DNA of 64,000 nt, taken from Sycobia sp. Sy_11. Its lineage: Eukaryota; Arthropoda; Insecta; Hymenoptera; Epichrysomallidae. Position 1 is the first letter of the stretch. Each line of letters begins with the position of its first letter. Made by a program: the position numbers and the translations under genes. The notes beneath the pieces were generated by a model that was not told where the DNA came from, searched no databases, and was given only the letters and a program-made list of their open reading frames with translations. The stretch lies in NCBI GenBank assembly GCA_018907035.1, contig JACCIC010000062.1, forward strand, positions 608,001 to 672,000, read 5' to 3'. This document shows positions 1-12,782 of the stretch, in pieces.

Positions 1-859
1 GGTGATTATTTTTAACTTCTCGATGATCCTCTATAAAGTTGTAGTATGTAAAGCTGTAATTTTTAAAAGAAATTACAAAATTCTGAATTTCACAAAGCCT
101 CCCTTCGCTTAACAGAAAGAATAAATCAAATCAATATCAATGCATTTCTTGAACTTTATGATTTTATGATGTGTTACCTTCACGTTTTTAGATGTCACGA
201 TTTTATCATTCATTTTTAAACTATGAAAAAATTCAAGAAATACTACTAAAATCATATTTCACTATCTACTTCTTATGTTTCAATTATATTATTATAACTA
301 ATTAAATGACTTAATTTTCTCCTTGTATGTTAAATATAAAGCGCTTAAATAATAATAAATAGAAAAAACTAAAATAATTAAAAATACAAAAATAAATAAA
401 TGAAATATATAAAAATGGTACCTAGCTTCCATATAGGTTATTCTAATATTATTCTAAATACTTAAAGCTCATGACTACGTTTTTAAGTCTTTAATTTTAA
501 TTCATAAACAATTTACTTAAAAACTGTAGTACACTTGAAATTGTTTGACGGTGTAATTACTATTTTGTCTCAGGTAGCTATTAAAACAACTATATAATCA
601 CAGAAAATATCAACTCTTAAAGAGCATTACTTCATAATGTAGAGTTAAAACAAAGATTTATGTCATTATTGACTTAGTTCGTCATTTTGATCGTTTGATT
701 TTGCTAATTACGATTATATTACATAATTTATAAGATATGATTATATCATATGAAACGTATCTTCCGATGCGATAGTTTTACAGAGATTTTAAATAAAAAC
801 ATCAGTTGCATTGCTGTCTAGTGATAGTATGCACCCCTATTAGTTGAGATTTCTCTGGT
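1..859. other. AT-rich noncoding DNA, nothing recognised
   Basis: AT-rich sequence with no long frame, finger motif or RNA gene that I can support. If the array belongs to lola, this is intronic DNA between the common exons and the first 3' alternative exon in view. Confidence 0.5.
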
Positions 860-1640
860 TTGAATCTTTTCATTTGGGTCGCAGTTTTGTTAATATTCTT
901 TCCGATACCGGATCTTCTGGGGAGTACGAAAATTGATTTAAAAAGATTTTCAAATGAAAATTCGAATTTTCTCGTAAATACAAAAGCGAAGAAAAACTAT
1001 GAAGGCGGACATGCAGAGGTGATGCTTTTTTACCTTTGGGATGTTGTATCAATTCTATAGAACACGTCTACCGGTTTCGCATATCTAGAGGCAGTGACCA
1101 GGATAGACAGTGTTTCGCGGACAACAACTATCAACTAACAATCATATTCTACAATTGTGCTGGCTCACCCGTAATATCAGAATTAAACGGCGCAATGTCT
1201 TGGTTCACTTCATCGCCGACAACATCTGTCGGATCGGATTCATAGTGGTCGAACACCCACATTTCTCGACCATTGAGTGATTTCTTGAACAGGGGATCTA
1301 CTCCACCAGATGGGGAATCTCGCAGTGATACTTCATGCTCAGTTTGTCGGAGACCATTCTGATTTAGAAAGAGCTCATATCCCTAAAGTGACAAAATTCT
1401 CCAACAAAACGGATATCAATGCTACGCACATGGTGACAATAGTATTACATCTACCGGCAATTCTGAAGATAATTAAAAAGGTGAAAATATTTACCTCATG
1501 GAATTTAAATAAAATCCAGAACCCCAATGTCGTGGAATCCGTCGTCAGTTATAAATTTGTTGATACTAAATTATTAATAAAATCCATCAATAATGTCCAA
1601 CTTTAATTTTTCTTTACATAGATATTTTTCCGTGATAAGT
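860..1640 (+). other. GC-richer island with broken open frames, unidentified
   Basis: This stretch is visibly less AT-rich than its surroundings and holds three partial + strand frames (about 860-1060, 1036-1245 and 1310-1606). The first begins with a hydrophobic segment that resembles a signal peptide or membrane helix. The frames interrupt one another by stops and shifts, as in a decayed coding sequence or a degenerate transposon. I recognise no family and assign no function. Confidence 0.3.
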
Positions 1641-3611
1641 TTCTTTCAATTGTAGTTTAATCAATCGTAAACTTAAAATTTTGTCTATAAATTAACAAAA
1701 TCTGACCTTACTGTCGATAATAAGTCGTTTATGTAATGCTTCTGCACATTCTAAATCTGATTTCAGTAGCTTATAAAACGCCGATATAGGTCATGCTCTT
1801 ATTGTTTGACCGAAGGATGAACTGAAGAAGTGTGCATCTGCTTTTTGTACATAATAAGCGAATATTTAAAACTTTATTTTAAAATAAAGCAAGCGACGAA
1901 CTAATTACAAAATTACAATATGCGGTGGTAAAATATTTAATGATGTATGAGGTAATAATTTAATCTGTAATTATTCATTGATTTATTTTTAGAGCGTTGA
2001 CGATATGATATAAACTGTACATGCTAAAGTTGTACCTGATTAAAAACAGACAACAATAAATATACCCAACAATATAATGGTATTGAAGTTATTTTAAAAT
2101 TTCTTTGCCAATAATTGATTTATAGTAACAGTATTGCTTGTTTACAAAAATATGTAAATAGTTTTGCTATTATGTCAAAATGGGAGCAACCTAACCAGTA
2201 TAATATTTACTTAATCTTAATACCTGATAATTAATACTGGCATATTTTTCATAAATCTTAAAGTTTTTTCAACCAATAACTAACGTTTAGAACATAGCGA
2301 TTATTACATTTCAAAATTGAGTTTTACTGTAATAGTACTATTACATTCAAGTTAAATTTTTTCGAATCTTTATTATATGCAATTTAAAATAGAATATCAT
2401 AAACTTTTATTATTCAGGAAGCATTGAAAAAATATTTGTTCTATGTTTTCTAGGACTGAATTATTGGCCATTAATTCATTACTTAGATCAAAATTTTCTA
2501 CAAATTCATTTTCTTAATTACAATGTCTTTCATGCTCAAATATTAATTTTTATTTTTATAAACTGCAGTCTTAATGTATATACACGGAGGTATTGTTAAA
2601 CTAAAATCAATTTCCTTAGCATAAATATTTGTGTTTTTTTTCATTAGCATGAAAATTATTATGTATATTTGAAATTTATATTTTTGTTCTTATTTCAAAA
2701 ATTTATTTCGCTCCTTTCAAATAATATTAAAATTAAAGAAATTCAAATGTTTAATTTTATTATGTAGAATAGTGTAATAATTGATATTATTTTATTTGAC
2801 ATTTGTAATATTTTTCTACAATTTTCATTGAACCACTCTGACGTTAAAATCACAATTATAATACAACCTCCTGAATTAAATTGTAAAGTTTTAAATTATT
2901 GAAGTATATTATTCAGATTTTTATTGTCATTTTTAAATAAGTTTAAATAATTCCTTAGAATCGCTAAGAATTATGGTTAAAATTTTTATATAACTCATTT
3001 GTATATCTACTTTTCTAAAATTTATTATTTTTTCAGACCTACGTGTACAAGAATCAATGAATGGTGCATAAACCTATCAAGTTACATTGGTGATCTTTAC
3101 TATCAAAAGTGATGGACTAAAAATACTATACAAAGTTGTACAGATGTAAGATTTCTGTCTCACCAAAAAGTGTATGGTTGACAGTATAAGTAATTTATAA
3201 ATTAATAGCAACTAAAATATAATTTAGAGCAATAATCAGCAACTAAAATATAAAATCACTATCGTCATTATTCTTTATTGATATTATATGTTATAATAAA
3301 TATGAAACATAAGGATTATATTCGGATCATTATAGCTATTAATGGAAAACATAAAAATATACTATACAATTTGATAAAACAATATCCCCTCTTTAATACT
3401 GATTTGACAAATAAATGTAATTAGTCATTTCTGTGTTTTCCTTAGTTATCCCTCTCACTAATTTGAGAATATAATTCATAAAATTTCAAAAAATAGTAAT
3501 TAGTCTTATATATTTTATATATGTGAAAAATTATTACTGATGTCTATTTTCATTAAATTTAGTTTTATAAAGTTTTGGTCAGGTTAAATTGACTTTGTCT
3601 GAATAACTTAG
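1641..3611. other. AT-rich intronic/intergenic DNA
   Basis: About 2 kb of very AT-rich DNA with no supported gene. The last bases form the weak acceptor (ending cttag) of the next finger exon. Confidence 0.5.
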
Positions 3612-3877
3612 TGGCCAAATCGTTTATCGTCCCGGGAAGGTTCGTACCACAAAATAGCCCTGAAAACGTGTGTATCAACTGTGGAAAATCGTACAAACAG
3701 TTTAGCCATTTAGCACGTCATCAACAATTAGAGTGCGACGTTCAATCACGATTCAAGTATCACTATTGTCCACATCGCAGCAAGCGCAAGCACCATATGC
3801 AGAAGCACATAAAAATGCGCCATAAATATCAAAGTATCAAGTATGATGAACTTCCACTTGTACCAAAGAATATGTGA
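3612..3877 (+). CDS. lola: lola-type alternative 3' exon A1, second finger lacks one cysteine
   Basis: Terminal exon encoding a lola-type finger pair. The acceptor cttag ends at 3611 and the exon starts with two bases completing a codon, the phase used throughout the array. Finger 1 is C-x2-C-x12-H-x4-C (VCINCGKSY...), the C2HC form typical of Lola. Finger 2 should be C-x2-C-x12-H-x4-H, but its first cysteine is tyrosine (FKYHYC), so zinc binding is doubtful. The frame is otherwise open to a TGA, with AATAAA at 4017-4022. It is a tandem paralogue of the exons at 6.5 and 8.8 kb, and downstream noncoding sequence also matches the 6.5 kb copy. The N-terminal extension of those copies is missing: the exon starts at the equivalent of their KSF. 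It may be expressed with an altered finger or be decaying. In Lola proteins this end binds DNA in the nucleus. Confidence 0.65.
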
Positions 3878-5440
3878 TTCATTTGCTTAAAAAACTTATT
3901 TTAAATTGCCTCGCTTATATCAACCCACAATTTAAAAATATTCATTCTTCTGCGTGTAAGTATAGAGTACGTAAGAATTTTGCATATAATTATGCAATTA
4001 TTTTTTCATATCTGGTAATAAACTATTTATGTATTTAATTATTTAGTCTTTTATTGAATTTTGTATGGATCATCATTAGTGTTTTTACGTAAATAAATAA
4101 AATAGTAAATAAATATAAGTGTACAAAAATAAAATTGTAAAATCAGTCTAACGCCTGCAAAAATATGATGGGAAATATAAATGGGAAATATAAATCGTAT
4201 TATTCACAATAATATATTCTTAAGTAAATGTTTGATAAAAAGTACTAAGTAATATGTTTTGTAATACGTTGTATAACGACATATTATGTTAAAACTATAG
4301 AATTTCAGTATAATAAAGTACGGTATAATAAAAATACGTAATTTGATTTAAAATGAAACTACGATATTCATATTGAACAAATTAGCCATTAATTGATGTA
4401 TTAATGATACGCTAATTACATAATGAAAATAGATTCAACGCAGTCGACATACGAAGTTTGTGAAACCATCTTTATAAGTTTATGAATAAAATATGTTTTA
4501 TTTTCATTTAAATTTCGACAATAACAAGACTGTAAATTTTAACATTAAAAATAATGTGGATTTAAATGTTGCAATAACAATATGCGGCCATATATGTGAG
4601 GAAATTTTCTCGAGGTCATTGCAGTCTACTAAAATATTTACTAAAATAATTATATAAAATTATTTTAGCTAAAATGAAAATTTTTTGTATAATTTATAAT
4701 CTTTTTCAAAAAATATTAAATAAAGTATCTATAATAGACTGCTGAGGATTCATTCGCTTTCTGAAATATGTATCACGAGTTCTTTTATCTGTGGGTATAA
4801 AAATATATTTTTTAAGCCTACTCTACCGTTTTACGTAGAATGTTATACAAAAACGATAACTTCCATCTTTTTGCACTCATTATATTAGTGTTTTTTAAAA
4901 TAAATAATGGTTATTCACTATCGTTACATCTTTTTTATATGGCTTCATTTCATAAATTCATAAATTATGAACATAAATTGGCATTCATAAATTATATGAA
5001 CATACTGATGACGCAAGTTATGCGGTTTACAAATGACGTGTTTTTATCTATTTCAAATCTTTCTACAAATAGCTTTTTACACAGATATCATACAGTAAAA
5101 ATATTTTAAAAATGCTGGAAAAACATTTTAAATAGAAATTTATTTAAATTTTAAAAAATGATAAATTTAACAAATCGAATTTTTACCTATTACATTATCT
5201 GCTGATTAAGTAACACTTTTCTTTATTCTTTTAAATGTGACTCTAAGTTTAGCTATAGATTATAATGGAAATTTGAGTCTTTTAAATCTAATTTGTCTTT
5301 CGTGTGATCGATTTAAATTCTTATGTATTTAATAAATTTACTCAATGATATCATTTTAAAATCCTTTTGAATATTTTTCTTCTAATTATCGATTATAGAA
5401 AGAAATATCGCTTAACAATAAAAATATATTTAAAAGCCTT
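3878..5440. other. AT-rich DNA with 3' UTR of exon A1
   Basis: Likely 3' UTR to the polyadenylation signal near 4017, then AT-rich DNA. The open frame at 4840-5109 is low-complexity and has no splice or domain support. Confidence 0.4.
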
Positions 5441-5444
5441 TGAT

Positions 5445-5640
5445 CTATGAAGAGGAGCCGTGTAAGGACTCGAACCGTCGAATTGGAAACGAATTCCAGA
5501 TACGGAAAGTTTTGATGAAGGGGGTGGTCTGATTGTCCTTAATTAACAAGATTAATTCTGATTTTTATATTTCATATGATATAGCGGTGATTGTAAATAA
5601 GGGCAATCTAACTGTCATTATAAATATATTTTAATGTTAG
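5445..5640 (+). repeat. Degenerate copy of repeat family R (foldback/hammerhead-like family)
   Basis: Contains gaagaggagccg followed by a cgaaccgtcg block, then ggggtggtctgattgtcctt and a later gggcaatctaactgtcatt block. These match in order the better preserved copy at 27.38-27.69 kb, and other copies lie at 30.6, 48.3, 54.9 and 59.7 kb. This copy is diverged, and I see no coding capacity. Confidence 0.6.
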
Positions 5641-6544
5641 TTTATGGAGTATGTAGAATGCAGAAAGAAATATGTGTATTTTAATTACAAACTTTTATAT
5701 TTGGTTTTTTATTTATTGGATTTTTAAAATAAAGTTAGGTAGAATTGTAGCCCTTAAATTCTTGTCATTGAATCGAAAATAGGATTCGCATATCAATAAT
5801 AAACGAGTATATTAATATATAATTTGATAAAGCCAAGCGTTGACGATTATAATATTTTGTATTTCAAAGTTTGTGTAATTGAACAATTTAGAATATTTAT
5901 TTATTCTTTAATTTTTAGTTAAAATGCTGTTAATAGTACCTATTCCGTTGCTCGAAAATATATTTAATCATTCAATAAAACTGTTTTAAACATTTATAAA
6001 AGACTTGCCATTGTTATATTCTTCATACCTTCATAATTTTTTTTTATTACAATTTAATAATTCTACATTATGACTTCATCAAAAGTTAATTTCATTTTGC
6101 TAAATCTTATTTTCTTCTAAATAAAATAGTTAATATTCATTTAATTAAATTAAATTAATCAAAATTAATAAATTAATTGTGAGCACATATAAATCGATAC
6201 ATCTAACCAATTTGTAACATTACGTATATACATATTTTTAAATATAAGCTATACACTGAAAAAATAACTGTTCTGTGAGTTAAGTAAATATTAAGCAAAT
6301 ATTTTTTGTCTTCTACCAAGTAAATAATTTTTTAAATTAATAAAATATTCACTAGATTTAAGACGACCTGATTTGAATTTAATTGGACTGTTATTCCATT
6401 AAGTAAATACTTCCTTTATTTAAGGAGATACTTTCTCAATTTCAGAAAATACTTTGCTTGGTACAAAATAAAAAAATATTTACTTGATAACGATTTTTTT
6501 TCATTGTACTAATATAACTATCATCACGACTTTTTATGTTCTAG
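5641..6544. other. AT-rich intronic DNA
   Basis: No supported gene. The end supplies the acceptor tatgttctag for the exon at 6545. Confidence 0.5.
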
Positions 6545-6888
6545 AGTATTATGCAGTAGGAGTAGAAGGCCTTATGGTACCAACAAAATCCGAGTTTGAA
6601 AATAACGTAATGCGCAAATCATTTATCAAGCACGAAAGATTTATACCGCAAAGTAGCCCTGACAATGTGTGTATCAATTGTGGAAAATCCTACAAGCATT
6701 TTGGTAGTTTGGCACGTCATCAACAATTTGAGTGCGGCGTTCAACCACGCTTTAAATGCCATTATTGTCAATATCGTAGCAAGCGCAAGCACCAAATGCA
6801 AGTGCACATAAAAATGCGCCATAAATATCATAGTGTCAAATTTGATGAGCTTCCAGCTCTACCAAAGAATAACTATTCACGTAATTAG
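6545..6888 (+). CDS. lola: lola-type alternative 3' exon A2, intact finger pair
   Basis: The intact member of the A triplet. The acceptor ttctag ends at 6544; the exon begins AG and completes a GAG codon if the donor exon ends in G. After an N-terminal linker (YYAVGVEGLMVP...) come finger 1, C-x2-C-x12-H-x4-C (CINCGKSYKHF...), and finger 2, C-x2-C-x12-H-x4-H (CHYCQYRSK...MRH), with all eight ligands present. A short tail ends at TAG. The open frame runs upstream of the acceptor, but that part is intron. It would provide the DNA-binding end of one Lola isoform. The N-terminal residues are shared with the 8.8 kb pseudogene, which shows that the acceptor and linker were duplicated together. Confidence 0.85.
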
Positions 6889-8149
6889 AAAAGTTGTGTT
6901 TAGTTGCCTCGTGTATATCAACCCCGGATTCTTCAGAACATTCAACCTAGAATTATGGGTTCAGTATTACTCTAATTATAAAAAAATATATTTTATCAAC
7001 ATTTACGTGAAGTTGATAATAGATTATATAAATATATACTATTTTATTCATTTCATCTAAATGTTAGTATTATAAATACCTTAGAGTGAATTTTAAATTT
7101 TACATTTTCAAATATAAAATAAGATTTTGAAATGACTACCTAAAAATGAGAGCAAAGTTATATTATTATATCGCTTAATTAATTATAATAAATGATTTAA
7201 TATGCGAGTTCATTGGATATTTTGTAAAGCTGAGTATTACAAATAATTTGAGGAGAATTTAATCTCGTACTTTTTCTTCCATGGAATTTCTAAATGAACA
7301 AAAATAAGAAAATATATTAATGGTTATGTTCCAACAATGTAAGTATTACAAATTTCTTTTAGTTGAGCTGACTTTTAAAATTTAAGGATTTTCAACAAAG
7401 CAGAATTTTAGATATATAAAATAATTGGATTTCTTGATCAATTTTATTGAAGAGTGCTATTGGCGGCTGAGAACTATGATTTTCATATTTTGTGTTATAA
7501 ACCAATTATTTTTAATTTATTTAATTCCGATAATAAACATCTCAGTTTTATTAACAACTTAAATATAATATAATATGCTTTTAACATTTCAAAAACTTTG
7601 AACATATTACTTTTTGTATCGTGAGCGGAAGATAAACTTTTGCTATTATGGTGATCATTATTACGAAATGCTAACATTTTTTGCCCATAATACAAAGTAT
7701 TTATTTTTTGATACAAACAGATGTACAATTCTGTATTCATAATAATAAAAGTAAAAGTGCGTGGAAACGTATTGGAAAAATGCAAACCCCAATAAGACAG
7801 TCTTACTGTGTGCGAAGCAAGCAGTACGATGTATTTTGTATACGCTGAAACGAGAAATAAGATTTTATGTTGGTGAAATAAATCAGAAAATATGTACTCG
7901 AATTTTAGGGCAATTGCGAGCCAAAGCAATTTACTAGAAATATCATATCGCAATACTTTTGGCATTCAATTCGCTACATACGCCATGATCCTATCAAAAA
8001 TCCTACAGTACTGTAGAACTAGGATATTTTTGTTTTTATTGTAAAAATAATTACCATATTAAAGAGTTTATGGTACAATCAGAGTGTTATGAAATTAACA
8101 TAAATTTCAGTAGTACAAATATTCATATACAAAATTATACGATATTACT
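6889..8149. other. AT-rich DNA, 3' UTR then intron
   Basis: The first bases match the 3' flank of exon A1 (a gcctcg...tatatcaaccc block), supporting tandem duplication. No other supported gene; the reverse-strand frame at 7495-7965 has low-complexity composition and no recognisable domain. Confidence 0.4.
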
Positions 8150-8535
8150 GTATATTTATAATGAGTGCTGTCGATGCACCGACACCTTCGCATACTGGCA
8201 AAGGCGCACCTCCGGCGATCAACAACTTTCAGTAGCGATCGCCGCAATCACTACTTGAATCGGTGGCCGTGGAGATGCCCAGAATTTGTTTATTCCTTAA
8301 CTGTTGTTTTCAGCGCTATAGTGCAAGCAGAAGGGGCGTGGCGGAAAAATTCGGGGTCCTAGTCTATACGAATTCGGGCAAGGGTATCGTATTGAAGCAG
8401 TTTTCGTGCATCGACCATTCTGTAACGGTTTGTTCTAATTGGCTTTTATTTCACTAGGTTACGGATATAGCTTTTCTTTACTCGACGGGCAGAACCCTCG
8501 TACGTAACGAAAATGTAACGTGGAGGAAAGATAGG
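8150..8535. other. GC-rich island of unknown nature
   Basis: Roughly 380 bp near 50 percent GC inside strongly AT-rich DNA. Overlapping short frames exist on the + strand, one starting at ATG 8161 (MSAVDAPTPS...) and stopping after 24 codons. No family is recognised. It could be a regulatory block, a decayed coding exon or a captured fragment. Confidence 0.3.
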
Positions 8536-8783
8536 GGCATTTATTTATTAAGCAGACATATTTTTTAAGATTATGTTTTTTTCAATTCAAATTTGTTTTT
8601 CTTTTAAATAAAGTAAGAAATAAAAAAATAAACGTATTTTATTTTATCAAACAAAATTATAACGTTTTGTTAATTATAAAATTTTCTATAATTTTCCGAT
8701 CTTACACTCCTTATCCTTAATCTTACGTATATAGGAATTTTGAAATAAACTTATATTAACATAACTATTATCACATGTTCTAG

Positions 8784-9106
8784 TGTATTATGCAGTAGAA
8801 GTAGAAGGCCTTATGGTACCAATAAAATCCGAGTTTAAGAATAACGTAAAACGCACATCGTTTATCGTCCCAGAAAGACTCGTACCACAAAGTAGCCCTG
8901 ACAACGTGTGTATCAATTATGGAAAATCTTACAAGCATTTCGGTACGTTGGCACGTCATCAACAATTTGAGTACGGCGTTCAACCACGATTCAAATATCA
9001 CTATTGTTAATATCGTAGCAAACAAAAGTACCATATGCGGAAGCACATAAAAATGCGGCATAAACATCAAAGTATCAAATATTATGAACTTCGAGCTACG
9101 ACGTAA
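8784..9106 (+). pseudogene. lola-type exon A3, decayed finger pair
   Basis: Third tandem copy of the A exon, with acceptor gttctag ending at 8783 and the same two-base start. The frame matches exon A2 but has three cysteine-to-tyrosine changes: the second Cys of finger 1 (CINY), the terminal Cys of finger 1 (EYG) and the first Cys of finger 2 (KYHY). A glutamine codon has become TAA at 9008-9010. Downstream codons still read as a finger to a final TAA at 9106. With three ligands lost and a premature stop it cannot form the pair. Confidence 0.85.
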
Positions 9107-9839
9107 AGTAATTTTGGTAAAAACTGCATAGTAATAGTTAAACATTTGGTAACAATAAAAAGAGTATTTGGTAAACTACAAGAGTTAGAAAATACTGTGG
9201 AATACTTTATGCTAAAAATTTTATAAATTATAAATTTTACTACACTTTTAAAATATTGCTAATTAGAAAATGCATTATGGTTTCAGGTTTTAACATAAGA
9301 CTTGCATTGATATGAAAATTGTTACCTGCAAGAGAAGAAATTAATATATTTTAAAATTTTTATTATACTTGTAATATACGTTTACATAACTTTATGTACT
9401 TATCTTATATTCGTATTATTTACAGAATTTTTCGTTTTTAGTGTGCGTATATTAACTTTAAGTAAATAGATATATCATAGAAATAACAATTGATTAATGT
9501 TAATTGTTACATCTCAATTTAGGAAAACATTAACATTGTACATATATAATAGAAATTTATAACGATGCATCTGAGAGAATTTTCATCGTTAGAATAGAAT
9601 CAACTACTCTATGAACTGAAAATAAAGTAGAAATGATAATTACAATTATTATATTTTATCGTTTTATCGTAATAGTATTATGGAATTTTCTATCTTATAA
9701 TGTTTCATATATTACTCACATTTATATACGAAGGTATATGATAAATATGATTCGAATATGAACCCTTGATCTGGGTGTATGATTCAAACCTAAGGTGAGG
9801 ATATTTTAGAATTTGATGAAAAATTTTCTTTGTTGTATT
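9107..9839. other. AT-rich DNA
   Basis: No supported gene between the pseudo-exon and the LINE insertion. Confidence 0.5.
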
Positions 9840-9941
9840 AAGGTTTTATACGTACTTATTAGAATATTCTGGTTTGTTTCCCAATTTTTGGCAGTACCTT
9901 TAGTAAATTAAGTCTAAGCAAACATTGTTTTTTTAATTCGT

Positions 9942-10328
9942 CTATATGTGGAACCCATTAAGTTTTTTGTCAATATCATTTCCAAGTATTTTTATTAAAT
10001 CCACTCTCTGTAGAGGTTCGTTTTCGATATTTAAATGAGATTTAATATCAGATTTTCTTTTACTGAACATGATAACTTGAGATATTTTGGTTGAGAATTG
10101 GAAGCCTGCGGTATTTGTGTAATTGCTTAATTTTTCTAAGGTTTCTTGAAGGATTTTTTTGGTTGCCATTACATTTTTCCCTTTCACATATATTGTGATA
10201 TCGTCAGCGAATATAGTACATTTTACAGGTAGGAATATATGGTTTTGAATATCGTTGATTGCTAATAAAAATAAGGTAATGCTAATGACATATCCTTGTG
10301 TTGGCGTATTTAATAGTTCTTTTTGCAA
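9942..10328 (-). pseudogene. Reverse transcriptase fragment of the LINE
   Basis: A 128-residue open stretch with the FADD box of reverse transcriptase followed by a typical thumb-side region (FQFSTKISQVIMF). The first half of the enzyme is absent, and the 3' continuation to about 9850 is only readable through a stop codon. Confidence 0.8.
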
Positions 10329-12027
10329 TTGCTTTGAGACGCTTATGCTCTATTTTATTAATTAAGGAGTTGTCTTTTTTATATTTATTGAAAGCTCATT
10401 TCGATTCTTTGATTGCTTGTGCACAGTCTTTGTTCCACCATGCTGTAGCTTTATAGTGAGTATGGTTTTTGGTTTTGGGTATGTTTTGGTTAGCTGCAAA
10501 AATAATCATATCTGTGAATTATTTTGTGATTTCATGAATGTCTATGTTTTTGTCGTTAATTTTTAATCGTTCGATTTTGTCTAATTTTGTGTTTATTGAT
10601 TCTTTGTATTTAAGCCAATCTGCTTTGAGAATATTCCAACTTTGTGGATATATTCTTTGAGATAAGCTGATCTGCCCGATTTTAATTAAAATTGCAAAAT
10701 GATCGCTGTCATGTAGATAGCTATCTACATGCGAATGGATATTAGTTGCTATATTATTGCTGCTGAACGATAGATCGATCGATCTGCAGTTTGCGTTGGC
10801 TTTATTGAACTAGGTTAGTGATGAATCATTTAATAATACTATCTGGTTATTGTTTAGAAATTTTTATATTATCTTACCACATTTATCTACTTTGTTAGAA
10901 CCCCATAGAGTGTTATGGCTGTTAAAGTTACCGAGGATTAAGAAGGGTTCTGGTAGTTGGTTTTTGAGGTTTTCTAGAAGTGAATTGTTGAATGTATGCT
11001 TGTTGTTTATATATACATTACAAATTGTTATAGCTTTTTTGTTTATTATGGTTTTTTCTGCTACTGCTTCTATTTTTGTTTCTAACTTAATTTCTTCGCT
11101 AACCAGTTATTTTTTTATTAAGATGCTAATACCTCCGCTAGCGGATAAACATTCCGTTCTGTTTTTGTTATAACAGTTAAAATTCTTTTATTTAATCGTT
11201 TCGTTGATTTTTAGATTGGTTTGCTGTAGGCAAATTATATCGGCTTCCTCTTGTTGTATAAGATTTTAAAGAAATTCATATTATTTGTTAAGGTTATTGA
11301 TATTCCATTGTATTAGCTTAGTCATTTCTTATACCTTAAACTTATTCGGTTTTTATTGGCTATCAAGAGTTGGTCGAGGTTTAATGAGGTTTATAGTTTC
11401 TGTATAAATTATTATTATACTGATTAACTGTAATATGGTACATTGTTTTTTTACGCTTGCATTTCCTACATTCGTTTAGATATTTTCGTTTTTGAACTTG
11501 ATAAACGCTTGAAGATTTGAAGATCGTGTGTACATTCCAGTACTATAGTTGTTGGATTTTTTACACCTTTAATATATTACATTAAACTTTTAAACTGTAT
11601 ATAGTTTAGAAGTGTGTTAGCTTGAATTAAATATGTTTTTAGGGATATAAGTTTCTCATCCATTTTATCTGGTACTGTTTCGTCTTCCAATGCTTTATTT
11701 GCATTAGGATATTCGTTTGTAGAATCTTTTTTTATTTTGTTTGCAATATTTAGGTTTTGCTTTCTTTCCTTATGACGTTTTTTTGTTATTTGGGATATCG
11801 TAACGCTATTTACATTCAATCATTTATGTCTTTTTGCAATTCACAAGAGCTTACTGTAGAATGTGTTCTTTTGTTGTCTTTGTTGAATTTAGTTTGCTGA
11901 AATGAAGGAAACATTAAATTGCTTAGATGTATTTGCGAACTTTCGATTGATTCTTGGGTAAGTATGTTTTGATTCTGTAATCTTTCTAATAAGGAAGGTA
12001 AGTGTGTATTTCCTTCTGTATTGTTAA

Positions 12028-12555
12028 TTATTGTGTTACTATATGCTTCGTTTTTACATTATCAGTATTCGTACAGTGTTTAGCTAAGTGTCCCTCGATT
12101 TTACAAATAAAGCATTTTAGTGTGTTTGTATTGGTGTAAATAAAGAGATTTAATTCGTTATAGTGCAGTTTAAACAGTTCGGGTATTTTTGTGATATCTG
12201 TAGGATTAACATAGACGACTCTTCTAAAACACGGTACATGGCTGTAGCCATCTTTATTAATAGCGGCTTTTAAATTTGCAATTGGAGTGCTTCGTTTCAC
12301 TTTTGAATCGTCTAGTTTTTTTTCTAATATTTGATCGGGAATATCGTGGGCAACGTTTGAAAATATGACTCTTTTGAATTTAGATATCGGGGGTCTTATG
12401 TTGACATTTTGGTTCTTGATAGTAATGTAAGAATACTTAGCTGTTCGTTCGCTCACTAATTTTTCACTCGATAAATATAAACAAATTCTCTTACAGAGAA
12501 CATTCTTGGGCTGGATTATGTCACTAATCGCACAGGTGTAATCAGTTAAATTCAA
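12028..12555 (-). pseudogene. LINE ORF1 (gag-like) fragment with CCHC knuckle
   Basis: An open stretch of 175 residues ending in a C-x2-C-x4-H-x4-C nucleic-acid-binding knuckle, the layout of Jockey-clade ORF1 proteins. The N-terminal part is in another frame (12560-12781), which shows a frameshift. Confidence 0.75.
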
Positions 12556-12782
12556 ATTTTCGATGTATTCTAAAATCAGACCTTGATCTCTTTTTGGCGT
12601 TAGGTACTTGTGCGGCTGTAGAATAAGACTGCGTTATAGGATTTTTTACTGTGAATGTCGGTATGGATTTTGATATAGCCAGTTCGTGTTCTTGGCACTT
12701 TATTTCTATTCCTTGCTGTTGTACGGTTTCTATTGCTTCCTATATGTTTATGGTGGTTTGGCTTATCGATGGTGAAGCCATC

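Larger units (their letters stand above)
9840..12782 (-). mobile_element. Degenerate Jockey-like non-LTR retrotransposon with internal deletion
   Basis: Read on the - strand, from right to left. ORF1 starts near 12781 (MASPSIS...), has an in-frame stop and a frameshift, and carries a CCHC knuckle (CFICKIEGHLAKHC) near 12090. It continues degenerate to about 11580. An endonuclease domain follows at about 11330-10690 (WNINNL..., IICLQQTNLKI, LILGNFNSHNTLWGS). A linker spans 10690-10340, then the second half of the reverse transcriptase, with the FADD catalytic motif near 10215-10204. The fingers part of the reverse transcriptase is missing between about 10340 and 10320, so the element is internally deleted and has many stops. 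It is non-autonomous and dead. Confidence 0.85.

Noticed and set aside
7495..7965. 156-codon reverse-strand frame
   Set aside because: AT-rich chance composition, no domain and no splice or neighbour support.
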